Below are positions 29,944-42,800 of a stretch of DNA of 64,000 nt, in pieces. Within the stretch, counting starts at the first letter, position 1, and each line of letters opens with the position of its first letter. The position numbers and the translations under genes are program-made. The stretch comes from Trichoplax adhaerens (lineage: Eukaryota; Placozoa; Uniplacotomia; Trichoplacea; Trichoplacidae): the NCBI RefSeq assembly GCF_000150275.1, contig NW_002060945.1, positions 5,260,123 through 5,324,122 on the forward strand. Direction: 5' to 3'. Under the pieces are notes generated by a model. The model saw only the letters and a list, made by a program, of their open reading frames with translations, did no database searches and was not told the DNA's origin.

Positions 29944-32184
29944 CACTTAGCAATTGCCCGTTCTTCTTTAACTTCTGCAGGTATTTATATCATCCATTTA
30001 TCACTAAGAATTATGTTTTTAAACTTTCAAAGATTTAATATACATGTACTAAATATCCGCCATTGACGGTAGTCTATGATACCATCACTATTGCAGTTAT
30101 AGTGAGTATTGTGTTCATATATTGCTGTACGATCAAGGCTCAAACATAGGCTAAAAAATAGAGAAAAGATTTTGAGATGAATACTGTTAATAGACGTATC
30201 AAAAATTTACTGTTACCTTAATATTAAATATAAGACTATTCGAATTATCAAATTTACTATTGACGAATGCTACCATTAAAGTGGAATAAAGATTAAATAT
30301 TTAAAATACTTATAATATTCTATTACGACAGAGTTTTATTGCCGCCAACTTAATAGCTGCTTTAAGTTTTGTACATAATTCTTATTCTATGTATTTATAA
30401 TTGCTGGCAACAAGGGTAGAAATAGGTATCAATGTTAAATCATGTTTAATTTATTTACCATTGATCATTTATGCGATTGAGGTTAGTACTGTAAATGATT
30501 GCACTCATGTTATACATTATGATAGGAGGTAATTATTCTGTATGGTCAATAAATCTCACTTTTATTAAAATTTCTAGAAAATCAGCCTAGAACTAACTAG
30601 CAACTTGATTTCGTATTTCTCTCTAGTCATGATATCACTGAGTTAATCATACTGTATGAATTACGATGTCTCCATATGTAGGTACAGAACATAGATATGA
30701 CTGTATCTGATACTCCATATACTTCACATAGGGCACTACTAGTAAAAGCAAGGATTTGTAAAATGAGTAAATTAGAATGATCTAACATTACCAAGTAGAT
30801 ATTAATGAATTCTAGAGATAGTAAATGACAACTGTGATGATTATACGAACTTTTTACATTATACTTTTATACGAGTTTATAGTATATCCATAGTTTCTGA
30901 TATCATTCGGTGAAATGAAGATGCTTACAGTAGCATATCATTTGATTTTATAGCGTTTTAATCTTGTTAGCTTACGAATCATAAGCTGTATGTAAAAGGC
31001 TTATTTATAGTAGTATATGTAAATTTAATTACGTCAATTCTACAGCAGATTTAAGTGAAAGATTAGGAATGATAAGATTCTATTGAATGAAAGATTTTAT
31101 AATGTATGATAGGTATTGCGAGTGCTACTTTACTAATTAAACACGAACTAGATTATCTGACTTGTAATTAAACGCCTTAATGCTATATTGCTATATTATT
31201 AGTGGTACTTGACAAAGTATAAATTGCATCATCATTCGAAATTTATAAAGACTAGCAAAGTAGAAAAACTGCTAAAGTAGAATAAAGCATTGCACTGATA
31301 GAGCCTTTAAATGATATATTTTTTTCTCATAATATAAAGTAAAAGTCCAAGTGTATATATATATGTTAAGGATTGACCTTAACATATACATTACGTAAAG
31401 TATAACGAGCGCGGGCTCTGCTAGTATAAAATTATCAATGACCGTGTCTTCTTTCCATTGGGAACCAACAGAGTTAATTTATGAAAAGATTTGATGACGT
31501 CCATATGACTTGGTTTACTTACTGTGCGAGTACTATTGTAATGCAAGTTATGAATTCATTATAGGCAATGTCTAACTATTAATTACTGCCAGAACTAATC
31601 AATCAGTAACAGATTGTTAAGGGAAATGATTAAAGTAGATCAGCTTGATATTTTATTCTTTTTTTTTATTATACTCAGCTCATCTTCTACTGTACATTGA
31701 TCATTTCGCCAAGATTTTACGATGTACCGGTAGATACTCGTACGTATGATTTGGCTTACTTGCGAGTTTTATTGTAATAGAGGTGATAAATTAAGGGCAG
31801 TAATTAATTATTAGCTCAATCTCTAATACGATGTACGGTATCGACATTTTATGCACTGGCTGTTCTACATTAGAGAATCACCGACTAGTCCCAGCTGGTG
31901 ATGAATGGAGCATAGTGTTGCATCATGTAGTAACCGATCATATATTCTCTTTCAATAACCTTGTTATGTTTACATCGTGATATTACTAACATTCGTATTA
32001 ATTATTACGATTTAGATATGTTTTTTTACAGTATATCGTATAGTTGTTTTAAGGCTATTACAGCTAAGATATCGGAGGAGAGAGCTAGGAAAATCGTGGA
32101 GTTTTTTTATTGAATTTGATCTTGGATTTGATCTTGCTCGTTGTTGGAAAGATATCGGCTTTGATTTAGATTTATGTTGAGTTT
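29944..32184. other. Intergenic region downstream of the GPCR
   Basis: About 2.2 kb, AT-rich, with no coding content recognised on either strand. The one structured element is a near-perfect inverted repeat at 31360-31388, listed separately. No clear polyadenylation site could be chosen for the receptor transcript. Confidence 0.5.
31360..31388. repeat. Perfect 12-bp inverted repeat with 5-base loop
   Basis: The left arm TATATGTTAAGG (31360-31371) and right arm CCTTAACATATA (31377-31388) are exact complements separated by ATTGA. The element lies in intergenic DNA with no neighbouring gene end. It could form a hairpin or be a protein-binding palindrome; its function is unknown. Confidence 0.7.
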
Positions 32185-32443
32185 CTCATTGGTAATTGGT
32201 AAGTTTTTCCTAATTAACAATAAATGAATTGGATGTATTAGTTGATCTACCAGTCTGGTCATTATTAAGCACTCATTGGTAAACGGTAAGTTTTTCCAAA
32301 TTAACAATAAATGAATTGGATGTATCGGTTGATCTACCAGTCTGGTCATTATTAAGCACTCATTGGTAAACGGTAAGTTTTTCCAAATTAACAATAAATG
32401 AATTGGATGTATCGGTTGATCTACAAGTCTGGTCATTATTAAT
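32185..32443. repeat. Three-copy 87-bp tandem repeat
   Basis: Unit starts are at 32185, 32272 and 32359, exactly 87 bases apart. Copies 2 and 3 are nearly identical; copy 1 has a few substitutions (for example ATTGG where the others have AACGG). Because 87 is a multiple of three, the minus strand keeps an open frame of 29-residue repeats (MTRLVDQPIHPIHLLLIWKN...). That frame has no splice context or family match, so it is most likely a by-product of the repeat. Confidence 0.9.
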
Positions 32444-32744
32444 TACTCTATCTCAATATTAGCATCACGCCCAATTGTCTCTACGCGTCTATTACTATAT
32501 AATTCAGAAACTATGTGGCCTATATACTGTAAACTAGTGAATTATATTGTTCCAATGTGGTTTATTCTCCTTGCCACTTATTTCTATTCTTCCCACATGA
32601 GCTATTATTCAATTGCTATCCGTATAATTCTCACACTATCCTATTTCATTGGCCGACATTTGCTGTCAAATGCTAACCGAGGTATGTGCTAGCCAAAATG
32701 AAAGTGATCAAGCAGTCCAGTTCGTTTATGCGCTTGCGTGCACT

Positions 32745-32905
32745 GTACCACTCTACAGTACTGTTCTTCAATTTTTTTCTTGACTGTACTGTAGTGTACA
32801 GTACAGTACAGTACTGTACAGTAGGACAGTTCAAGATTACAGTGTGCAGTACACTCCGTACAGTGCAAGTACTGTACTCGACGTGAGGTGCTTACTGTAC
32901 GGTAG
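32745..32905. repeat. GTACTGTACAGTAC palindromic array upstream of the glycosyltransferase gene
   Basis: The core at 32784-32824 alternates GTACTGTA and TACAGTAC words, giving an extended self-complementary stretch. Looser copies reach 32905. The array ends about 270 bases before the start codon at 33172. The same words dominate the arrays at 23.8 kb and 44.6 kb. Frames read through it on both strands are low-complexity artefacts. Confidence 0.75.
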
Positions 32906-33171
32906 ACGGTCAAGAGAATGAAAATGATATCAGCCTAGCGTAGATCCAAGTGGTCTGAGCTTGGTCCAGAAAACTCCTTCCACTTTCTTAACTGCAACGA
33001 ATAGAAACTAAAATTTCAACACTGGTCGAGAGGATCAAAATAATTGGAGATGCTTTAGCGAATTGGTCTGGCCATGGTGTTACCTTGAGTGGTTATAAAA
33101 CAACAGGATCATTTTGAAAATAGGACAGTATGCAGCTTTGATAGCGTTCTCATTTTATAACGAGGGAAGAA

Positions 33172-36100
33172 ATGGCTCTTTGGCTATGGAGGAAGCGATC
33201 AACTCTGGCTTTCCTTGTTTTGCTCATCTTGGTGATCGCTTTCATCTATCGATATTGGACGACCGTCATCCACGGTAATATGATATCCTTATCAACTAAG
33301 GAGATGTATCTAATCGAACGAGGATAGCACTATCGATGTGCCTATTCTTGAAAGTCAGAAGTGATTAATTGCTTCATTTTATCGCTGTATAAAATTTGAC
33401 ATCCTTGAAGAACGAATAACTGCATCACAGACAACTGTTGTAGTCAGATTAACCCAGAGAGGTCAAAGACTATAGTTTAGGTAGTGCAGCATTTGATTTT
33501 ATTCCATTGACGCTTCAATACATGGTCATCATTGACTACAAATGAACATATATTGACTAGTAAATTTATAATTGTAGTCAATCGGCGTTCTTTAATTCTA
33601 CTTAAACTATAAGAGAAGGGAAGTTTCATTCACAAATGCAAAGGCCATCAACCCATCTGCTAATCATTGTTAGGCTAGGTAATGCAACGGCTTATTGTAC
33701 CAGATAAATTTCGAAACTTTAATCTATTTAAATGCTGCCAAGTGATGTACACTCGTATAGCTATACTGATAACATAGCTGTAGAGTTTCATTAATTTAGT
33801 TACACTATGAAGAGATGAGGAAAAGTTCAATTCATAATAGCAAATGCAACCAATTTCTTCATCTATCCATACAGTATACTGTACTCAATATTACTAATAG
33901 CATAGAGACCTGTGAGTAATGGCGTGAGTAATGTAATCCAATTAACTACGCACAAGGTATGTCACATTGAAATAATCTGCAGCATATTCGAATACCCGTA
34001 TTGCCATTATAGATAATCGTCGCGGTCAATTATATGTTTCACAGTGCCAATACTATCGTACAAATTTTAAAAGATAAAAATTTCTACTAGGGAAGGCTGT
34101 ACAACTAGATCGATCAAAAGTATAAATGAAAAGTTCGAGTCACGCCATTAATTTTGAATATTAATTAATTTATACGCTGGAAGTAAAGCTAGAAAATGGA
34201 CTACGAGTTTTTGTAACCGCTGATGTTAGTAGTCGTTCACGGCTAACATTGTGTTGGCCGTAATAATGATACATTAGAAGTTGAGATCAAATCATTTTAA
34301 CTTTTGTTTTCTTTGATACTGCGTAATATCATACGAATATGTTGCTATGACGTACTTTAATTACAGTACAGTACTATGCTAGAAAATTTATATCAATGGA
34401 TAATTTATCAGTAAAGTTCAGTATGCTACAAGGCATGATTATATGTTTTTGGATTACAGCTGGCACGACTGATTTAACTCTATCCCAAAAAATGAAATTG
34501 CAAGAGCGTAGAATTGGTCTACAAGGAGAGGTAAACTAGCGCTTTGAAATAATCAATTTCTACAGTATACTAAAATATCATCAATCGGATACATACATTA
34601 CATATACAGCTACTGTATTTATTGACGATCAATTTAATTGTAAGAGTAGACATATTATAACGAATCAATTAGCAAATATTGCTAAAGAATGCATTGTCTT
34701 CGTAAGTGATTTTTCATCGGTCGAGCTTTTCAGTAGCAGCCTTTCAACATTACGCTGTTGTATGACGCACTTGGTGAACATACTACTGTATACAGTATAG
34801 TAGTTTATAGTTTATATAGGATAATCATCTTGAACATCATTTCTTTTCATTAATATATCTATTACTTTTGAAATCTGTATAGTTTTACTTGGAGACACTT
34901 TTCAAAATTTTTTTCCTTTATTGTAATCACTATTTTGAAATACTCCAATACTCATTAAAACTATTCATTCATAACATGACTATCCCTTCAAGGTACTAAT
35001 TGATAATTTCGTTTATTACTGTCTGGCTGACTCTCTTATTTTGTAAAATGGACAGTGTATCAAACTTACAGCAATTCAAATTATATCATAAGTAGTGAAC
35101 TATACACTAATGATTATAGTGCATCCGGGTATGCATGGAACAGTTTACAAATATTGTTATTTTAACGTTATATTCCGTATACTGTACGGCTAGTATAGTA
35201 TTGGGTATATTCTACACGCAATGATCAATACAGGGTGAACAGTAATAGCTATTTGCACAATAGACAGTACAATATGATTTGTTTAAAAATTAAGCAAAAC
35301 ACTGTCATCATAGCCGAGTGTTAAGATAGACTTTTTCATAGAAATTTTCATAACGCCTTTGTTAGTAAATTAGAATTATAATTAACTCGTTGCTGATTAA
35401 AATTAGCGAGCTGGAATGTGGACTCGTCACATTTGGTTTAATATCTGTGGTAATTTGCTTTACTCACTAAAAAAACATCTCAACTTTCCTCTTCAACCGG
35501 ATGTAAGTTTAATTAAGTTTATTATCATTTGAGACAAAAAAGAGGTAGTTATAAAAGACCCCTTTTATTAAATTTTATCAAGAATAAATTATAGATTTAC
35601 AGATAGCTTCACTTTAGTAAAGTGATATACTGTAGTACTGATTAGGCTATATAAGGATGTAAAATAATATATCAGTACATAAACTTATTTCACGTTATCA
35701 TTAGTAAATATTTTTACTGCATTCATCAGTGGACAAGTTAATGATCACTTGTTCATTCATAAATAGTACCTTGCTATTTGTAAATTCTCATCTTATTCGT
35801 AATAATATTAATAGCAAGAAATGGTTATTCGTTCTTTATCGATAACTACGAGTAAAAAGTTTACTAACTTTGGAGAGCGAATTTTTGGCTATATACATCC
35901 CTATACTACTGGTAGGTTTACTTATTCATAAGAAAGTAATAATGATTGATAATATAGTCATTATGGTACTATTTTAGTGCCGGATCTGCATTTTTGTTAT
36001 CATCGTAAATGCAGTAGAATTTGTCTGATTGGCATTGTTATCTTACAGAAAAATTTATACTCCTAACCTTTAATATTTTAGGACATTATCAATTTGTTCT

Positions 36101-39100
36101 ATCAGCTTATGATACATCAGAATTATGGATCAGTTCCAATGACGACCCTTACAATGTTGTACTTCATAGTTTTATCAGACAAGTAAGCACTGCTCATAAA
36201 AGTCTTAGCAAAAGCACTTGTTATGATCGAGGAAAGATTGTATTAATATTAAATTCTTAGCATAGTATATACTGTACAGTGTTATAGCATATTGTATGTA
36301 TATATATATATATATATATTTTCTCATCTCTGTAATTAATCTTATGCAAATTGGTTTGAACAGCCTTCGTATATGATGCATAACGTATTTGCCTGGTACA
36401 GAGAATACAATAAGTACAGTACACAACTCACCAAAGCATTACACCTTGAAGAGGGGAAGAAATATTTTATTGACATACTTCACAAGCAAGGGCAACTTCC
36501 AGGACATCTTTCTATACAGGTTTCAATTTAAAATTTTTATATGCTACAAAGTTGCTAGTTACTGTATTTACTGAATAACTTCAGTTTTACTTGAGATATC
36601 ATTGACTTGCAGTGGAAGGGTCCTGAAATGTATGAATTTAAAGATATACCAGCGAATTCGTTATCACTCTATGATGGTAATGAAATACACATTTGTAGTA
36701 ATTCTCTGTTGCTTCTGTAATATTAGAATTTTAAATTATGACTTGAACATATGACCATGTAGCATACCTTTTTACTACATTTATAGGTACTGGAAATAAG
36801 GGTAGAAATATTGCTTGGAAAAGAAATGATATTCCAGTTGATCTTCCAAGCACATTCCTAGTACGGAAAATTGTTCGCAAATGATCACTTATTACTGCTA
36901 CAGATCACCTAGTTCCTAGTTTACCTAGAATTTTTTATTTATTGACTGATTTAGTCTGATCACGATGGCTTAGTATTGAGTAAAGAAAAAGTTAATGACC
37001 GCGAAAGCATGTACAAATGTAAGTGGCATTATAATTATAATAAGAAACGTAAAATTATTCAGCATGGGTTGTGCATTTGGTTGTGTCAGTACCCCTATTA
37101 GAAGAAAAACAAACGCAGGATATATTACCAACATGCCAGTATTCACCAACTTATATAATCAGAAAGAAAATTAGGCGATATTCATGTTATCACTATGTAA
37201 GATTTTTAAGCATTTGCTTCTAAACTGTCTAGTGTTTCGTTTACTAACATCAAATTAACATTTAACTTATAGATAGTTCCGACGCAGGTCTTCCCAAGAG
37301 ATAACACTTGGATAGCTGACTTCCGCAGAACCAGTGCTGGAAATAAGGAGATCCAGTTATTTGTATGTTGTTAGATATACAGTACAGCTTTTCTAGAAAG
37401 TAACCCACGTGGTACTATAGCAAATTTAAAAAGCACATCAACACCACTTTGGATGTAAATGTTAGACATTAATACACATTAGGATGTCCAGCAAGTAAAT
37501 CGGACATATACTAATGCCTTGATGAAAAAACATGAAGGGTACTTAAATCTTTTTCAGCAGTTAGTCGTTCACTGCCTACAGTATGCGCTAAACTAATCTA
37601 TATCATTTAATAGACGATTACTGTACAAGAAACTTTTAAATTTAGAACAACGCGTCGATGACAAGCGTGGAGAGATATATCTGATAGAACTGGTGACTAG
37701 CAATGGATCAATGCATTGATTGCAGTTGATCATCGTAACAAAACTTAGTCTTTGTCTATTGTGTTTTAGGAGGTTGAGCTTAACCGTTCGAAAGATATCG
37801 AAAAATATGGATGTAATTATAATTTACTTAGTTATTTAGTTAGTAACAATGCTCCTCTTTAATAAATGTATTAATATTGATATTAATAATATTCATGATT
37901 TGTCTTTTAGCACGGACGGTTAGGATATCGCAATATGTATATAGATATTTAAGAAATCAATCTAGGTTATGCCTTCCAGAGGGAATACACTGGAACCGCC
38001 ATGCTGACGTGTATGCTATTGTTTGCGGTTAGTTATCGTTGATACTTTACTGACGGTAAATACTGATGGTATGCGCATACGTCAACCAAATGTTTTCTCT
38101 TAATTCCGATACTTTACTCGTAATGTATATTTTTACTACTCTTAGTATACAACCAAGGTATATGGGTAAAACATTTCATCAAACAAATGGCACAGGTAAA
38201 ATCTTGCGCTTCTACGTTCTGTACTTCTTGTTCTCTGCTCGATATTTAATTAATTACATAATTTATTTATTTATTTATTAAATTATACGATTGATAATTA
38301 TAATAGTTTCAAAAACAAGCCAAAGGATATACCCTTCATGTTATTATCGTTGATCATCATAGCACTGATGCAAACATGACAGAGCTGATGCTTGATAGTG
38401 AATTGAAAAGGTGTGATTCGTAGTGAAGGGCCACAAATTGTATAATAAAGGTTCAAAATTTTATAATATTTGATCCTTTATATTAAACTATCTTCACTTT
38501 TTATGTCTTTTTCCGATAGCTATACCTTAATACAAAGACAGGGAATTTTTTGGAAAACTGCAGCTATTCAAGCTGCTATAGAAACTATAAAGGTTGGTAA
38601 AATTTTGATTAGTTAGTAGCTGAGTATTTATGCTGAAACTTACGAATCGAATAATATAACAAAGAGAAAGGATTTGATTGTAATATTTTATTGTCTTTAG
38701 GATCCCCATAGTATTGTGCTAATGTTAGACTTGCATCTTTACTTTCCATCTGATTTTATTGATATAATACGCAAGGTTTGACGATTTCCCTTTGTTAATT
38801 TAAGTATGGAGATGTACAATAAATCTAACCATCTTTTAATTTCACTTACTAGCACACCGTAGAAGGAAAATTAGCGGCTGCACCGATATTGATTAGGCTT
38901 CATTGCGGCTATTCCAGAAAAGAATTAAATGGTTTGTTACAAATGTTTGAGATTATTTTGGCTACAGTGACATTATTGTAATAAAGTATACTTTTAGGTT
39001 TCTGGGAAACGGAAGGTTTGGGTATTTTGGGTATTTTTAAATCTGATTTGGATCGTATTGGTGGAATGAATACAAGAGACTATAAAAGCAAGTGGGGAGG

Positions 39101-39340
39101 AGAAGATGTTGAATTAGTCGATAGGTAAATATTCATGCTTTGTCTTCAATGTGAATTCAGTCTTTTTTACGAATTTATGCATGTAGCTTAAGCTATCGAT
39201 GACTTGACCCTTTCATTCATTATAACAGGGCAGTCGGCTTCGGATTGGAAATATATAGAATTAAGGTTCCAAGATTTTATCATCAGTATCATTCGAGGAA
39301 AGGAATGTGGGATAAAAATTCCTTACCCACCGTATTGTAA
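33172..39340 (+). CDS. B4GALNT3/4: B4GALNT3/4-like beta-1,4-N-acetylgalactosaminyltransferase with PA14-type domain, 22 exons
   Basis: Exons: 33172-33274, 34460-34530, 35407-35502, 35815-35911, 36082-36182, 36364-36519, 36613-36676, 36787-36860, 36955-37018, 37090-37196, 37273-37362, 37483-37538, 37614-37692, 37770-37812, 37911-38027, 38146-38195, 38307-38410, 38520-38592, 38701-38775, 38853-38931, 38998-39124, 39229-39340. Phases agree and give 645 residues. The protein is type II: a short basic cytosolic end ([10 protein letters not shown]), then a membrane anchor. The exons from 35407 to 36676 hold a PA14-like lectin domain ([20 protein letters not shown]). The C-terminal third is a chondroitin-GalNAc-transferase-type catalytic domain with [33 protein letters not shown] and [11 protein letters not shown]. 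Human enzymes make LacdiNAc on N- and O-glycans in the Golgi. The protein is much shorter than the human pair because the disordered linker is absent. Introns 1 and 2 are the longest (about 1.2 and 0.9 kb). Confidence 0.93.
36295..36320. repeat. TA dinucleotide microsatellite in an intron
   Basis: An uninterrupted run of TA dinucleotides lies in the intron between the glycosyltransferase exons ending at 36182 and starting at 36364. It is likely length-polymorphic. No function is implied. Confidence 0.85.
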
Positions 39341-39897
39341 TCGTGATGATATTCGAACGAAGAATATTTGAAATAAGCTTATTATGAGTTATTTACTGTG
39401 TGTATGGATAGGTAGAGCTTATCTATTTTATAGACTTTTCTTAACAATTTATACTTACAGTTAGGGCGAAGGCGCTCTATTGTTTATATTCCACATATTA
39501 CATAGAATTTTAGTAATTTATTTAAATTCAAGATAATACTGCACAGTGTGCAGAGCCACTATAATGCCTTGAGATGGTGTCTATTTTATTCTTGATGGAT
39601 TTACATAAATCATATAATTATTCTTTCCAATGTAAATGTATCACGACCGGTTTATAGAAAATGCCATTACAACAAAATGGTACATTACATTATATACATA
39701 CTGTGCACATTACTAACAATTAATGTTTATGACGTCTATTCTAAGTTTTCATAATTCAATTTCGATATGCAAGGCAGAATTGTTTAACTGTAATTTCATT
39801 TATAATATATCAATGTGTATCATGAGACTTCATGTTACTCTTATTTTAAGCCCTCGGCAATCGTTTACAACTTTAATTTGTAGCCAGCTGGCCATTA
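39341..39897. other. Convergent 3' spacer between B4GALNT and HGSNAT
   Basis: About 560 bases between two convergent stop codons, AT-rich and without recognisable coding sequence. It presumably holds both 3' untranslated regions. A 63-codon open frame on the + strand at 39723-39914 is unsupported. Confidence 0.45.
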
Positions 39898-42800
39898 TTA
39901 AATTTTTAGACTAATGCCTTGTGAACTTAAAAAAATTGAAATTTTCGTACATAATAAAGTTATTAAAACATCATAGCATAAATGTGTAAAATGTAAGTTT
40001 CGAAATATTAAAGGGCGTGGGATTCGAAGTAAATAGATGTGCAAGATGTAAAAACCAATGGAATTCTTGCCTACAAAAAGACATTTGTTATCAATTGCTT
40101 TCTTAATGGAAGGACATATTTTGCATGAAGATCTAACCTAAGACTTCCAATCTTCTTTCGGGAAAAAAATTTTTGTGGTCAGCTGCCCAGTATAATGCCG
40201 TTTGAAATATATAAGCAATACCTCCAGAAATTAAGACGTAGGACAGGGACCTTCACAGGAATTACAAGAGTAAAGATAGATATTGTCAAATTATTTTTGA
40301 AATTGAACTTGCAATAGGCAAATCAATAATTGTCTATAACTATGGCTTCTATTATTCTTTACCATAAATTTTTATTTACAGGAATTAGGTCGCTAATATG
40401 AAGAGCACAACCTAAAGATATCTGCAAGAACATAGAATGAAATGCTGAGCTTTCTTGAAGAATTATAGATAAGCAACACTTAGGTCATGAGTCTTATTCA
40501 TTGATATTAAATTATTAATTCTGATTCCATACTAAAAGTAAACCAAATAAGATCCACGTTCTCATTATTCTTAAATTATTAGAGAATATATTATGTAGAA
40601 TTCCCATCTAAAGTAAAATTTGAGAATAATTTTAATTTTAATAATCATTAATATTTAAATTATAACTAATTTATTCATATATTTTTAAGATAATTAATTA
40701 ATTATATTGTAAGAGGTGACTCATCACCTGTAATCCTAAAAAGCATAGAAAGATCGATGTAAGTGTTCCTAATACACCTTCAGGATCGAATGGTTGGGAG
40801 CTCTGATATAATAACTGGATTAATGAAAATTTTTGTTGAACAATATTAAATTTTCGATACAGGTCACGTTATGAAGTGCATACTATGATAGAAAAAATAC
40901 ATTCTATTTGCTAACTTTGCATGTCGGACGCGAATATAAATGATTACTACCAAAAACAAATCGATCTATGAATCCAGCTATTCCTCCAGTACAATTGTAG
41001 TATTTTCCATCATCAGATTTGCCTCCGGGACCCGAATATCCTCTAACATACGTAAATTTACTTACCAAAAGCATATCTACGTATTATGTATCACTATAGA
41101 TAGTAGGATGCCCTACAAATAGTATGTGTAAAAGAATACGCTGTAGTATATTGAAACTTACACTGGACAATCAGGAACAGCTGCTGTAAGTGTTACGTAA
41201 GTGTGAAGACCAACGATTAATACCATGATCGGCCACATCTTCCTTAAAACTTTCTCTTGCAGTACTTGATCCTATAGCAAAATTTTAAGTAAGGAATCTG
41301 AACTAATCTTAAAGGTAATAAATTTATAAACTATCGGAAGTTAATTTTTTAACTGAATTATTTCTATTCCATTGTAATCATTAAATTAACAAGTTTCCTA
41401 CAAAACTTAATCAATATACTACCTTCGTGAAAGATTTAATCGTGGGATAAAGCCATACTGCTAAGCAAGATACAACTAAGAAGGTTACAGAAATTCTTTG
41501 TAATACTCCAAGTAACCTCCAATTGGAAATTTGGCAGGGACCGTTAATCAAAAGCCCCAGAAAAAATAAATAAAATGATCTACGAATTGTAGTTACAATT
41601 AAAATGAGCTTCGGCGTTTGCATTTTATACAGTCGTTTGACCAGCGATATAGAGAGTGAGAAACCCGAAATAAAGATAAATCCAGGAAAAACGACATCGA
41701 CGATAGTGAGACCATTCCAAATAGAATGCTTGAAGAATCGGTATTGTCCTCCACCAGAATCACCAAAAGCCATAACAATAGCACATAAACTATCGGTATT
41801 TTTAAATAAAATACTAACTATGCAATTAAACTATTAAATATTTAGTTATGATAATTTAAAGGATGACATCTTACTACATTACAAAATGGAAATTTCTATC
41901 AAGAATTAATATAATTAATTCTTTTGTGAAAATAATACTAAGATTAGGCTTTGGGTATTTTATTTATGTATTAGTAGAAATCCGATTAATTGCATATACT
42001 GTTTCATATTGCTAAAGATTTTTGTTTATAAAGTAAAGCTGTTGAATAACAATCAATAAACGATAACATACCCTCTATAGAGGTCCAGTGACCGTATACG
42101 CCTGTCTAAATTGTCTATATGAGGTTGTTGGTAAAGATTTCTATCAAAATAGAATGCAATTATTTATTATCTAATATATCACAAGCCAAAGATTCGAAAG
42201 TGGACTCGTCTACATATTGATCAATTCTATATTAATCAAAGTTGCGAACCGTCACCATGCTGTAAATGTATTAAAATTACCTCTTTAAATTTACAGGATA
42301 AAGGAGATGCCACAGGATGTAATTCATTGCTATAACACATGCAAATAACATCAAGCCTTGATCTAATACTGATATACGATCTTTTAATAGAGGTCTTAAT
42401 GTGCATTCGGTATAGTTATCTCCTTGAGTGTCTAAAAACATCAAATAACGAACTCCTTCCTGGAATTGGATTTGTCGCCTATGATATGATATAGAGTACG
42501 AGATTAGCCATTTACTATAATACTCTAATTGATTCAATAAGTCGCATCGCGATTGCCTAAATAGATATAGGAATGTCTAGTACTAGTGCGCAATAAGTAA
42601 GGAATAAGGCATATAACATTGTAAGATTGTATGTATGGTTTTGCATGCTCGAACAGGGTAATTTGATTAGTACACAGTATATTAAACATTTACGTATAAC
42701 ATTGACAATAATTTGGATATGCAGCATATTTTGTAAAATACGAAGGATGGCGTATGAATGTATATAATATTCAACAAATAAATCGTTTTTATCCTACTAA

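Noticed and set aside
32107-32436. Minus-strand frame with repeated 29-residue units
   Set aside because: The frame is a consequence of the 87-bp tandem repeat; composition and lack of context argue against a gene.
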